Shown here: in pieces, positions 15,919 to 23,124 of the stretch
Layout: the number at the start of each line of letters is the position of its first letter
How positions within the stretch are numbered: position 1 is the stretch's first letter
DNA from: CAYFPX01 sp964501915
Lineage (GTDB): Bacteria > Myxococcota_A > UBA796 > CAJQPC01
Direction of reading: 5' to 3'
Assembly (NCBI GenBank): GCA_964501915.1
Contig: CAZCVP010000091.1
Span: 1-28,810, forward strand
Length of the DNA: 28,810 bases
Notes under the pieces: model-generated
The model's input: the letters and a program-made list of their open reading frames with translations, nothing else
What the model was told of the DNA's origin: nothing
Databases searched by the model: none
Made by a program: the position numbers and the translations under genes

Positions 15919-17346
15919 GTGCCCCTGTTGCTGCTGCTCTGTGGCACGTCCGGCGTCGCTCGGGCCGATGTCGGCCCCGCGCTTGAGCTGCTGCGGTCCG
16001 GCGAGGTCGCCGAGGCCCTCGCCACCGCCGAGGCCGAGGTGCTGGAGTCCCCCCGGGACGTGCCCAGCCACGAGCTGATCATCGACATCTCGATGAACCT
16101 GGGCCTCGGCTACCGGGTGGAGGCCCGCTACCTGGCGGTGGCCGAGGCGATGGGAGAGCAGGCCTGGGCCTGGACCCTGGCTGGCCGGGCCGCGACCACC
16201 GCCGTGGCCGCCCGCGCCGCCTACGAGCGGGCCCTTCGGGCCGACCCCTCCTACGCCCGGGCCCAGACCGGCCTCGGCGACGTCGACCGGGCCGAGGGCG
16301 AGCTGGCGAGCGCGGAGGCCCGCTACTGGGCCGCCATCGCCCAGGACCCGGGGCTCGCGGAGGCCTACACCTCGCTGGGGGGGCTGCTGCTGGCCCTGGA
16401 CCGTCAGGCGGAGGCCCTGGCGACCTGCCGCCAGGCGCTGGTCGCCGTGCCCGGGGACCCCGAGGCCTACCTGGCGGCGGCGCAGCTCGACGCCGCCACC
16501 GCCGAGACCACCCTGCGCAAGGGGGTGCGCCAGGTACCGAACGACACGCGCCTGCACGCCGCCCTGGGCGACGAGCTCCTGGAGGGGGGGCAGCTCGACG
16601 AGGCCGCGGCCTCCTACCGTCGCTCCCTGGCGCTGGACCCGCACCAGCCCGACCTGGTGAGCGCCGCCATCCTCGTCGAGGAGGTGGCCGACGGTCGCCT
16701 GGAGGCGGGTGTACGGGAGTCCCTGCGCCGGGCCAAGGCCCTGACGGGGACCTCTCCGGTGGCCGCCGTCGACCTCGTCAACCAGCTCGCCCTCCGCCAC
16801 CCGGACTCCTTCCTCGTCCACATGGCCCGGGGCTACGTGCTCGCCGAGACGGGGGACCGCCCGGGCGCCGAGCGGTCCCTGCGCCGGGCCCTGCTGATCC
16901 GACCCAGCGACCCCGACGCCCAGGCCACCCTGGGCCTGCTCCTGCTCAGCCAGGGCCAGGGGGCCGAGGCCTGGCCCCTGCTCGACGCGGCCCGTCAGGA
17001 GCGCCCTCGCGACGTGAGCGTGGCCATCAGCGCCGCCATGGCCCGGGCCCAGGTCCAGGGCCCCGCCGCGGCCGCCCAGGACCTGGCGGTCACCGCCGAC
17101 CGCTTCCCCACCGACGTCCGCCCGGTGATGGCCCTGGCGACCCTGCTCAACCAGCTCGGCAACCTGGAGGGGGCCTACACGGTCCTGCACCGCTCGGTGG
17201 AGCGCTTCCCCCACCCCACCCTGCTGCTGGCCGCCGCGGGCGCCGCCCGGGACGTGGGACGCGATGCCGAGGCCGCCACCCACCTGCGGACCCTGGCCGA
17301 CGTCACGGGCGAAGAGCGCTGGCGCGAGGCAGCCGACGACCTCTGA
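15919..17346 (+). CDS. Secreted TPR-repeat protein
   Basis: About 475 residues. A signal peptide (LLLLLCGTSGVARA) is at the N-terminus. The body is a string of TPR units (for example 'AYERALRADPSYARAQTGLGDVDRAEGELASAEARYWAAIAQDPGLAEAYTSLG' split over two repeats), about nine to eleven in all. GTG 15919 is the best start, though no ideal Shine-Dalgarno precedes it; the only strong GGAGG (15898-15902) is 16 nt away and the frame is open further upstream. Likely a periplasmic scaffold. Divergent from the PEGA protein gene and followed 39 nt later by yebC. Confidence 0.8.
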   Translation: MPLLLLLCGTSGVARADVGPALELLRSGEVAEALATAEAEVLESPRDVPSHELIIDISMNLGLGYRVEARYLAVAEAMGEQAWAWTLAGRAATTAVAARAAYERALRADPSYARAQTGLGDVDRAEGELASAEARYWAAIAQDPGLAEAYTSLGGLLLALDRQAEALATCRQALVAVPGDPEAYLAAAQLDAATAETTLRKGVRQVPNDTRLHAALGDELLEGGQLDEAAASYRRSLALDPHQPDLVSAAILVEEVADGRLEAGVRESLRRAKALTGTSPVAAVDLVNQLALRHPDSFLVHMARGYVLAETGDRPGAERSLRRALLIRPSDPDAQATLGLLLLSQGQGAEAWPLLDAARQERPRDVSVAISAAMARAQVQGPAAAAQDLAVTADRFPTDVRPVMALATLLNQLGNLEGAYTVLHRSVERFPHPTLLLAAAGAARDVGRDAEAATHLRTLADVTGEERWREAADDL

Positions 17347-17385
17347 CCGGTTAGGCAAGCTCGTCCAGAGAACGCGAGGACTGTC

Positions 17386-18132
17386 ATGGCCGGACACTCC
17401 AAGTGGGCCAACATCAAGCGCCGCAAGGGTGCCCAGGACGCCAAGCGCGGCAAGGTGTTCACCAAGCTCGTGCGGGAGATCACGGCGGCGGCCCGCATGG
17501 GCGGCTCCGATCCCGACGGCAACCCGCGGCTGCGCCTCGCCATCGACAAGGCCCGTGCCCAGTCGATGCCCAAGGACAACATCCAGCGGGCCATCGCCAA
17601 GGGCGCGGGCGAGCTCGACGGAGCCAACTACGAGGAGTTCTCCATGGAGGGCTACGGTCCGGGTGGCGTCGCGGTGATGATCAAGGTCCTCACCGACAAC
17701 CGGAACCGCACCGCCTCCGAGGTGCGCCACGCCTTCGCCAAGAACGACGGCAACCTCGGGACCTCCGGCTGCGTGTCCTACATGTTCCACCACAAGGGCG
17801 TCTTCCTGGTCGACGCCGAGGGCACCGACGAGGACACGGTGATGGAGGCCGCCCTGGAGGGTGGAGCCGAGGACGTCACGGAGGACGACGGGGTCTGGGA
17901 GGTCCTGTCCGAGCCCGCCGACTACGACAGCGTCGCGGCCCAGCTCACCCAGGCGGGCCTCACCCTGCTCAGCCAGGAGCTGACCTGGGTCCCGGAGACC
18001 CGGAGCGACGTCACCGGCAGGGTCGCCGAGCGCGTGCTGCGCCTGGTGGAGACCCTGGAGGACCTGGACGACGTCCAGGACGTGTTCCACAACGCCGAGA
18101 TCTCCGAGGAGGAGCTCGAGCGCCTCTCGTGA
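17386..18132 (+). CDS. yebC: YebC/PmpR family protein (TACO1-like)
   Basis: 248 residues, the usual family length, starting with the invariant 'MAGHSKWANIKRRKGAQDAKRGKVFTKL' core (read in two pieces) and including 'NRNRTASEVRHAFAKN...G' and 'GCVSYMFHHKG'. Family members were long called transcriptional regulators; recent work on YebC and TACO1 supports a role on the ribosome in relieving stalls at proline runs. GAGG lies 7 nt before the ATG. Its stop forms TGATCA with the stop of the convergent nucleosidase gene (18130-18135). In many bacteria it sits next to ruvC; here it does not. Confidence 0.95.
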   Translation: MAGHSKWANIKRRKGAQDAKRGKVFTKLVREITAAARMGGSDPDGNPRLRLAIDKARAQSMPKDNIQRAIAKGAGELDGANYEEFSMEGYGPGGVAVMIKVLTDNRNRTASEVRHAFAKNDGNLGTSGCVSYMFHHKGVFLVDAEGTDEDTVMEAALEGGAEDVTEDDGVWEVLSEPADYDSVAAQLTQAGLTLLSQELTWVPETRSDVTGRVAERVLRLVETLEDLDDVQDVFHNAEISEEELERLS

Positions 18133-18750
18133 TCACCCTGCCAGGGCCCGGCAGACCGCGTCGGCCAGGTGGTCACGACTGAGCCGCAGGGCGCGGACCC
18201 GGAAGCGGGCGATGCGCAGCCGCCGGCTCGACAGGAGCGCGGGGTCGGGCTCCGCCCCCGCGAGATCGCTGACGACCTTGAGCACCGCGAAGGCTCGCGG
18301 CCCGGCGGCCCGGGCCACGGCGGCTGCCTCCATGTCGCAGATCCCGGCCCCGGCGACCGCGAGGCGGCGGCGGACGTCGGGGTGTTCCACGGGTCGGGTG
18401 ACCGTGGTGCAGCCCCGGACGGCGTGGCCTTCGAGGGGCTGCAGCTCCCGGCAGGGCCGCGCGTCCTCGAAGAGGCGGTCAGCGGTCACCACCCGCCCGA
18501 TGGCCAGGTCGTCGTGCAGCGCTCCACAGGTGCCCAGGCTCAGGACCCGGTCGGCCTCCCAGGCCTCCAGGGCCCGCCGGGTCCGCCGCTCGGCCTTCGC
18601 CGGCCCCACGCCGCAGCGGAGGATCCCCACCTCGAGTCCCGCCAGGCGGCCCAGGACGAGGCGGCGGTCGAGTGGGCGGGGTCGCTCCAGGCGCCACAGG
18701 ATCGGCAGGACCTCGGGCCCCATCGCCCCGACCAGCAGCCAGCGGCTCAC
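18133..18750 (-). CDS. MTAN/purine-nucleoside-phosphorylase-like nucleosidase
   Basis: 205 residues. The fold is that of nucleoside phosphorylases: an N-terminal 'LLVGAMGPEV', a 'VLSLGTCGAL' glycine-rich strand near residue 75-85, and 'ICDMEAAAVA' near 140-150, where Glu/Asp contact the ribose or base in MTA/SAH nucleosidases and futalosine hydrolases. It is somewhat shorter than E. coli MTAN (about 230). The GTG start overlaps the stop of the S4-domain gene (GTGA at 18747-18750), so the two are coupled. Exact substrate (methylthioadenosine/SAH, futalosine or hopanoid-linked adenosyl as in HpnG) cannot be told apart; the HpnG or MqnB roles are possible. Confidence 0.75.
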   Translation of the reverse strand: MSRWLLVGAMGPEVLPILWRLERPRPLDRRLVLGRLAGLEVGILRCGVGPAKAERRTRRALEAWEADRVLSLGTCGALHDDLAIGRVVTADRLFEDARPCRELQPLEGHAVRGCTTVTRPVEHPDVRRRLAVAGAGICDMEAAAVARAAGPRAFAVLKVVSDLAGAEPDPALLSSRRLRIARFRVRALRLSRDHLADAVCRALAG

Positions 18751-19103
18751 CAGCGCCGCTTGTCCTCCATGCGGCGCCGCTCGCGCTTGGTCGGGCGGCC
18801 CAGGCCGCGCTCCCGGCGCTCGAAGGCGGTCATGTCCTTGGGCAGCTCCGGCGTGTGGTCGACGTAGAGGGTCCGGGCGACGGCGGCCGGTCCCCGCTTC
18901 TCCGCGAGGCCGGCGACCTCGAGGACCCGTCGTCCACCGGGCGTGCGGGCGTCGACCTCGTCGCCGATGGCCACCATCCGGGCGGCCTTGGCCACGTCGC
19001 CGTTGACCTTCACGTGGCCGCCCTTGCAGGCCTGGGTGGCCTCGTTGCGGTGCTTGAAGCACCTCGCGGCCCACAGCCACTTGTCGACGCGCACCTTGTC
19101 CAC
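18747..19103 (-). CDS. S4-domain RNA-binding protein, HslR (Hsp15)-like
   Basis: 118 residues from GTG 19103. The S4 domain begins at once: 'VRVDKWLWAARCFKHRNEATQACKGGHVKVNG', the standard HslR/S4 pattern, followed by a basic tail ending 'KRERRRMEDKRRW'. Hsp15 rescues 50S subunits carrying nascent chains. The longer open frame upstream is rejected because it lacks S4 character and overlaps the divergent acylphosphatase. TACATC lies 6 nt before the GTG, so the transcript may be leaderless. It is the first gene of a pair with the nucleosidase. Confidence 0.85.
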   Translation of the reverse strand: MDKVRVDKWLWAARCFKHRNEATQACKGGHVKVNGDVAKAARMVAIGDEVDARTPGGRRVLEVAGLAEKRGPAAVARTLYVDHTPELPKDMTAFERRERGLGRPTKRERRRMEDKRRW

Positions 19104-19113
19104 CCCACAGATG

Positions 19114-19119
19114 TACACT
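19114..19119 (+). promoter_or_regulatory. -10 box TACACT for acylphosphatase
   Basis: TACACT (five-of-six fit to TATAAT with C at position 4 and A at 2) would start a short leader that contains AAGGAG before ATG 19147. It overlaps the divergent TACATC box of the S4-domain gene, so the two promoters are back to back. Confidence 0.35.
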
Positions 19120-19146
19120 GCCCGGCCCTCCCTCACAAGGAGCCCC

Positions 19147-19425
19147 ATGGTCCGCGTCCGCCTCGTCGTGTCCGGGAGGGTCCAGGGCGTCTGGTACCGC
19201 GCCAGCACCCAGGCCGAGGCCCGGAGGCTGGGCCTCACGGGCTGGGTGCGCAACCTGCTGGACGGGGGCGTGGAGGTGGAGGCCCAGGGTCCCGTGGCCC
19301 GGGTCGAGGCCTTGATCGCCTGGTGCCGCGAGGGGCCCGGGCTGGCCCGGGTGCTGGAGGTCGCGCGGAGCGAGCTCGCCGTGGTCGCGGGTGAGACGGG
19401 CTTCGAGGTGCAGAGGACGTCCTAG
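19147..19425 (+). CDS. acyP: Acylphosphatase
   Basis: 92 residues, normal for the family. The signature 'VSGRVQGVWYRASTQAEARRLGL' (read in pieces) holds the catalytic Arg (in 'GVWYR') and the later 'GWVRNLLDGGVEVEAQG' holds the catalytic Asn. It hydrolyses carboxyl-phosphate bonds of acyl phosphates in the cytoplasm. AAGGAG lies 5 nt before the ATG. The stop TAG overlaps the stop of the convergent gene in CTAG (19422-19425). Confidence 0.95.
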   Translation: MVRVRLVVSGRVQGVWYRASTQAEARRLGLTGWVRNLLDGGVEVEAQGPVARVEALIAWCREGPGLARVLEVARSELAVVAGETGFEVQRTS

Positions 19426-20090
19426 ATCCCCCGGATTCTCTTCTTGAACCCCCGCAGCACCCGACGCAGCGCCGGGTCCTGGGGTCGCATCTGGGGGGCG
19501 GACTGGGGCTGGTGCACCGGCTCGGCCTCCCGGGTGACCGGTTCCCCACCGGCCCTGCGGATCAGCTCCTCCAGGTCGTCGTCGGTGCGCACCCCCGGGC
19601 CGAAGATCGGCCGGGCGCCGGTCTCCAGCGCTTCGGCGATCAGCGGCCAGATCCAGTCCGACGGGTCGAGCTCCTCGATCGGACGCTCGCCGTCGAGGTC
19701 GCGGGCCACCGGCGTGAACTCGCGGCCGTCGAAGACCGCGCGGCTCACGATCCGGCCGTCCTGGAAGCGGGCGTGGCCTCCCGCGCCTCGTTCCTCGTCG
19801 TAGAACAGGTAGACGGCGTGGGTGGCCAGGCTCGACAGGGCGGCGCCGAGGTGCATCTCCAGCTCTTGGGAGCCCGGCAGCTCCACCTCGTCCATCAGGA
19901 GCAGCCCGCCGGCTTCGAAGAGCCTCAGGCCGATGTGGGTGAAGGGGTGCCCATCGCGGTCGCCGTGGCCGACGCGGGGTCCCTCCTCGCCGACCAGCTC
20001 GGCGGACTGCGGTGCCTTCGCGAAGACCTCGGCCACCTCTTCGGGCGCCAGGTGGCCGGCCACGAAGAGCCCTGTGTTTCGATCGGACAT
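19422..20090 (-). CDS. Hypothetical protein
   Basis: 222 residues, soluble, no signal peptide or membrane span. The first ~140 residues look like an alpha/beta fold ('TGLFVAGHLAPEEVAEVFAKAP...', 'THAVYLFYDEERGAGGHARFQDGRIVSRAVF'), the rest is helical with a basic end (RRVLRGFKKRIRGI). I do not recognise the family. Its start region carries the -35 box of the divergent START-like gene. The stop overlaps that of the acylphosphatase by four bases. Confidence 0.8.
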   Translation of the reverse strand: MSDRNTGLFVAGHLAPEEVAEVFAKAPQSAELVGEEGPRVGHGDRDGHPFTHIGLRLFEAGGLLLMDEVELPGSQELEMHLGAALSSLATHAVYLFYDEERGAGGHARFQDGRIVSRAVFDGREFTPVARDLDGERPIEELDPSDWIWPLIAEALETGARPIFGPGVRTDDDLEELIRRAGGEPVTREAEPVHQPQSAPQMRPQDPALRRVLRGFKKRIRGI

Positions 20091-20118
20091 TGAGCACGCC
20101 TCGCCAGCAGCCTATCCT
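20090..20118 (+). promoter_or_regulatory. Promoter TTGAGC-17-TATCCT for the START-like gene
   Basis: A -35 TTGAGC (20090-20095) and a -10 TATCCT (20113-20118) are separated by 17 bp. The leader of about 15 nt holds AGGAGG (20131-20136) before ATG 20142. The -35 overlaps the start codon of the divergent gene. Confidence 0.5.
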
Positions 20119-20141
20119 CTCCCGTCCCCGAGGAGGTGGAG

Positions 20142-20822
20142 ATGACCCTGCTCGCGCTGGTGAGCACCCTGGCGGCCCTGGCGACGGCGGGACCTTCGGC
20201 GGACCAGATCCAGGCCCTGCTCGACGACGACGCGGGCTGGAGGTCCGGGGGCACCAAGGAGGGGGTCGAGGTCTACCAGAAGGACGTGCCCGGCGTCGAC
20301 GTGCTCGCCTGGAAGGGCGTCCGGGTGATGGACGTCGACCGCGACATGATCTGGGCGCTCATCACCGACGTCGGCAACCACGACCAGGTGTCCGACATGC
20401 TCCACGAGACCGCCGTGCTGAGCCGCAGCGGTGCGCGCATGGACTACTACCAGGTCTCCCGGTCCCCCCGCTTCGTGCCGGTCTCGGAGCGCTACTGGTT
20501 CAACTACGCCGTCGAGACCCGCGACGTCGGCGGCGAGCCGGGCCACCACAAGCGCACCTGGAACAGCCTGCCCGACGTGGCGCCCTACGCCGACACCCTG
20601 GCCGCCGTGAGGGGGCGCTACCCGGACGCCGTGCCGCTGGCCCTGACCCACGGCTCCTGGGAGCTGGTGCCGGGTCCGGGCGAGCGGACCACCATCATCT
20701 ACCGGACCGTGAGCGACCCCGGCGGCGCCATCCCGACTTCGATCATGGACTACATCTCCGGCAAGTCGCTGCCCAACAACATCCTCCAATTCGAGGAGGC
20801 GGCGAAGCAGCGGGCGCAGTGA
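20142..20822 (+). CDS. Secreted START/SRPBCC-like lipid-binding domain protein
   Basis: 226 residues. A signal peptide (TLLALVSTLAALATAG) leads into a START-like domain: 'GWRSGGTKEGVEVYQKDVPG' and 'VLAWKGVRVMDVDRDMIWALITDVGNH', 'ERYWFNYAVETRD', and 'GSWELVPGPGERTTIIYRTVSDPGG' are typical START strands, with a C-terminal helix ending 'NNILQFEEAAKQ'. AGGAGG is 5 nt before ATG 20142; a GTG at 20136 lies inside this site and is rejected. It probably binds a lipid in the periplasm. The thioesterase gene starts 18 nt later, so the two form an operon. Ligand unknown. Confidence 0.8.
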   Translation: MTLLALVSTLAALATAGPSADQIQALLDDDAGWRSGGTKEGVEVYQKDVPGVDVLAWKGVRVMDVDRDMIWALITDVGNHDQVSDMLHETAVLSRSGARMDYYQVSRSPRFVPVSERYWFNYAVETRDVGGEPGHHKRTWNSLPDVAPYADTLAAVRGRYPDAVPLALTHGSWELVPGPGERTTIIYRTVSDPGGAIPTSIMDYISGKSLPNNILQFEEAAKQRAQ

Positions 20823-20840
20823 GCGAGATAGCTGGCGCCG

Positions 20841-21227
20841 ATGGAACCCGACACCCACCTCGGCATCGACCAGCGGCTCTGTGGAGAGCCGGTCTCGCTC
20901 GCACCGGGCGCCGCCACGGTGCGCTTCACCGCCACCCCGGAGATGGTCGCCGACGCCCGGGGCCTCGTGCACGGCGGCTTCGTCTTCGGGCTCGCCGACC
21001 ACGCCGCGATGCTCGCCGTCAACCACCCCTACGTGGTGCTGGGCTCCGCCGAGACGCGATTCCTCGCGCCGGTAAAGGTCGGCGACGAGGTCATCGCGTC
21101 GGCGAGGCGGGTGGAGGAGAAGGGACGCAAGCACGTCCTGGAGGTGGAGGCCCGGGTCGGCGAGACCCGGGTCTTGACGGGCACGCTCACGGCGTTCGTG
21201 CTGGACGGGCACGTGCTGGAGGGCTGA
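20841..21227 (+). CDS. Hotdog-fold acyl-CoA thioesterase-like protein (PaaI/YbgC superfamily)
   Basis: 128 residues, a usual hotdog length. 'GLVHGGFVFGLADHAAMLAVN' in pieces holds the central helix motif, with HGG and the Asp used for catalysis in PaaI-type thioesterases; later strands are 'VLGSAETRFLAPVKVGDEV' and 'GKHVLEVEARVG' in style. It would hydrolyse an acyl-CoA in the cytoplasm. The gene follows the START-like gene by 18 nt and the pair suggests lipid handling. Substrate not determined. Confidence 0.88.
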   Translation: MEPDTHLGIDQRLCGEPVSLAPGAATVRFTATPEMVADARGLVHGGFVFGLADHAAMLAVNHPYVVLGSAETRFLAPVKVGDEVIASARRVEEKGRKHVLEVEARVGETRVLTGTLTAFVLDGHVLEG

Positions 21228-21233
21228 GCGCTC

Positions 21234-21251
21234 GGACCGGGGTGCCGGTCC
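21234..21251 (+). terminator. Hairpin GGACCGG-GGTG-CCGGTCC after the thioesterase gene
   Basis: A perfect 7-bp GC-rich stem with a 4-nt loop 6 nt after the stop codon. No T run follows, so it may be a weak or Rho-assisted terminator or only protect the mRNA end. Confidence 0.4.
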
Positions 21252-21272
21252 TTCGACACCCCCCTGTCGGAA

Positions 21273-21296
21273 ATTCGGACAGCGCCCCGTCCGAAT
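21273..21296. promoter_or_regulatory. Dyad ATTCGGAC-8-GTCCGAAT, candidate operator or terminator
   Basis: Perfect 8-bp arms and an 8-nt spacer; a further CTGTC/GACAG pair (21264-21282) overlaps the left arm. It lies 86 nt before the start of the next gene and could be a regulator site for it, or part of the end of the previous transcript. Confidence 0.35.
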
Positions 21297-21352
21297 CTGG
21301 CCAACCCGTTGAAATCGCGTAGTTCTCCAAGTGGCACGCCCCGTGCTGAGGG

Positions 21353-21376
21353 TCTCCGTACCCCCAACCACGGAGA
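21353..21376 (+). promoter_or_regulatory. 5' leader hairpin that masks the Shine-Dalgarno of the next gene
   Basis: TCTCCGT (21353-21359) and ACGGAGA (21370-21376) form a 7-bp stem with a 10-nt loop. The right arm contains GGAG, the only Shine-Dalgarno of the gene starting at ATG 21382, so folding would limit initiation. Confidence 0.35.
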
Positions 21377-21381
21377 ACCCC

Positions 21382-22743
21382 ATGGCCCCCCGAGATCCCC
21401 TCCTGCTCGCCCTCGCCCTGTCCCTGATGGCATCGGTCCCGAGCGCGTCCGCCGGCACCGGCCTGACGGACCTGCTCGGCGCCGCGGGCGCGGCCACCGA
21501 GCTCAGCGAGGCCGTGGCGCTGACCTACCCCCAGCGCCAGGCCGTAGACCGGCAGCGGCGCAACCCCGACAAGATCGGCCAGATCCTGGCCGACGGCAAG
21601 GCGCGCTACGACCAGGGCATCGGCGCGAAGATCGAGCGCGGCGAGCCCTTCGTCGCCGCCGGTCTGCGCCCCCACCTCGAGGTGACCGAGGACGTCCTGC
21701 GTCGCCTGGAGTCGATGGAGCGGGACCTGACCAACGTGGGGTGCCCGCGCCGGCACCCCCAGACCGTGCAGCTCTTCGACTTCATCGAACAGGCCCGCTC
21801 GGAGGCGCTGGCCTGGCAGGCGAGCCTGGAGCAGCTCCAGCAGCAGACCGCCCAGGCCGCCGACCTGAGCGCCTGGCCCACCCTGGAGGCCGACCGCAAG
21901 CACCTCACCGACCTGACGAAGAGCTACCGCATGGGTGCCCAGCTCAGGCGCACCGCCACCACGCAGGGCCTCGCGGAGCAGTTCGCCCCGGTGCAGTCTT
22001 GGCGCCAGGACACCTACGCCGCCTACGAGCCCCTCCTCCAGGTCACGGGAGGCGAGAAGAGCTGGCTGCACCGCGAGTTCGCCGAGCTGGACGAGGCCCT
22101 GGGGATGTTCCAGGAGGCGACCACGACCTACGTCGCAGACTCGGAGCGGGCCATCTCCCAGGCCATCGCCCAGGCCCACCAGGAGGCCGACCGCGCCGTG
22201 CGGGAGAGCAACCCGACCGTCTTCCGCAACGGTGTCGCCAACAACCTCAACGTCGCCAGGGATCGCCTGGCGATGGTCGAGGCGATCGTGGGTCCCGAGG
22301 CTCCCAGCTACCTCGAGCTGCTCACCGTGGTCGACGACGCCTCGGCCGCCATCGACGGCAAGCTCGAAGGTCTCATCGTCCAGCTCGTCGCCGAGGTCAG
22401 GGCTCCGCCGGAGGTCTACGCCGGAGGGGAAAAGGAGCAGCTCCGCCGCCTCGTCCGAGCCGCCTGGGCGGAGAGCTGGCCGGAGGAGGACATCCTCTCC
22501 ATCCGCTTCCACAACCCCGACTGGGAGACGCGCCGCGAGCTGGTCTGGGACGTCGACCGCTGGCGCGAGGTCCACATGGCCTACCTCTACGTCAAGGTCA
22601 TCGTCGACAGCGGCTCCGAGCTGGCCACGATCTACGTGGCCGTGGTCAACAAGGACCACACCCGGGGCGGCGAGCTGGACATCGGCGTCCAGACCCGCAC
22701 CGGCCACTGGCGGGTGGACCAGATGTTGAAGACGAACCTGTAG
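21382..22743 (+). CDS. Secreted protein of unknown function
   Basis: 453 residues with a clear signal peptide (LLLALALSLMASVPSASA). The first ~330 mature residues are mostly helical and charged, with coiled-coil-like stretches (for example 'AWQASLEQLQQQTAQAADL' and 'ISQAIAQAHQEADRAV'). The C-terminal 100 residues are mixed beta ('MAYLYVKVIVDSGSELATIYVAVVNKDHTRGG'). I do not recognise the family. ATG 21382 is preferred over the open frame upstream because it gives the signal peptide and has GGAG at 7 nt. It probably works in the periplasm or outside the cell. Confidence 0.8.
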   Translation: MAPRDPLLLALALSLMASVPSASAGTGLTDLLGAAGAATELSEAVALTYPQRQAVDRQRRNPDKIGQILADGKARYDQGIGAKIERGEPFVAAGLRPHLEVTEDVLRRLESMERDLTNVGCPRRHPQTVQLFDFIEQARSEALAWQASLEQLQQQTAQAADLSAWPTLEADRKHLTDLTKSYRMGAQLRRTATTQGLAEQFAPVQSWRQDTYAAYEPLLQVTGGEKSWLHREFAELDEALGMFQEATTTYVADSERAISQAIAQAHQEADRAVRESNPTVFRNGVANNLNVARDRLAMVEAIVGPEAPSYLELLTVVDDASAAIDGKLEGLIVQLVAEVRAPPEVYAGGEKEQLRRLVRAAWAESWPEEDILSIRFHNPDWETRRELVWDVDRWREVHMAYLYVKVIVDSGSELATIYVAVVNKDHTRGGELDIGVQTRTGHWRVDQMLKTNL

Positions 22744-23086
22744 AGGCTTCCCGGCTGCCGGGCTCGCTGCCACCAGGCCTACGGCCCCAGCCTCGAGGCC
22801 GCCTGGCAGGACAGCGGCCCGCCCGCCCAGCTCGCCGCCATGTGGGGCGATGTCCTGGCGAGACAGCTCGCCGACGACGAGGGCCTGTCGGCTCCCGAGG
22901 TCCGCGCGTTCCTCGTTCGAGCGGCTCCGGGACACGGTCATCGGCCGGCCGCCGCCGGAGGTGGCACCCGAGGGCTACGTCTACCGCTACGCCAAGGACG
23001 GCGAGCCGCCCGTGATGGTGCAGATCGTCAGGGTGCACGCCGACGACGCGGTCCACGGGGAGGGGGAGGGGCAGCGGGCCGGGTAG
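22744..23086 (+). pseudogene. Frameshifted gene fragment (probable)
   Basis: There is no intact gene here. In the frame of the preceding stop, a protein-like stretch begins at about 22770 ('CHQAYGPSLEAAWQDSG... LADDEGLSAPEVRAFL'). Near 22905 the protein-like signal moves one frame (+1) and continues 'ERLRDTVIGRPPPEVAPEGYVYRYAKDGEPPVMVQIVRV' in pieces to TAG at 23084-23086. Neither part has a good start. Together they look like the C-terminal end of a decayed gene. I do not know the parent family. Confidence 0.4.
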
Positions 23087-23109
23087 GTGTCCCCGGGGAG
23101 CTCGACACC
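23086..23109. terminator. Possible terminator hairpin between fragment and beta-helix gene
   Basis: GGTGTC (23086-23091) pairs with GACACC (23104-23109), with CCCCGGGG palindrome inside the loop. It follows the stop of the minus-strand beta-helix gene by 16 nt and also ends the fragment on the plus strand. No T run is present. Confidence 0.3.
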
Positions 23110-23124
23110 GACCCCGCTCACCCC

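Noticed and set aside
18133..20097. 654-codon minus-strand frame ending in the nucleosidase
   Set aside because: Only the last 205 codons look like a protein family; upstream it crosses the S4-domain, acylphosphatase and hypothetical genes in another frame with Arg/Pro-rich translation.
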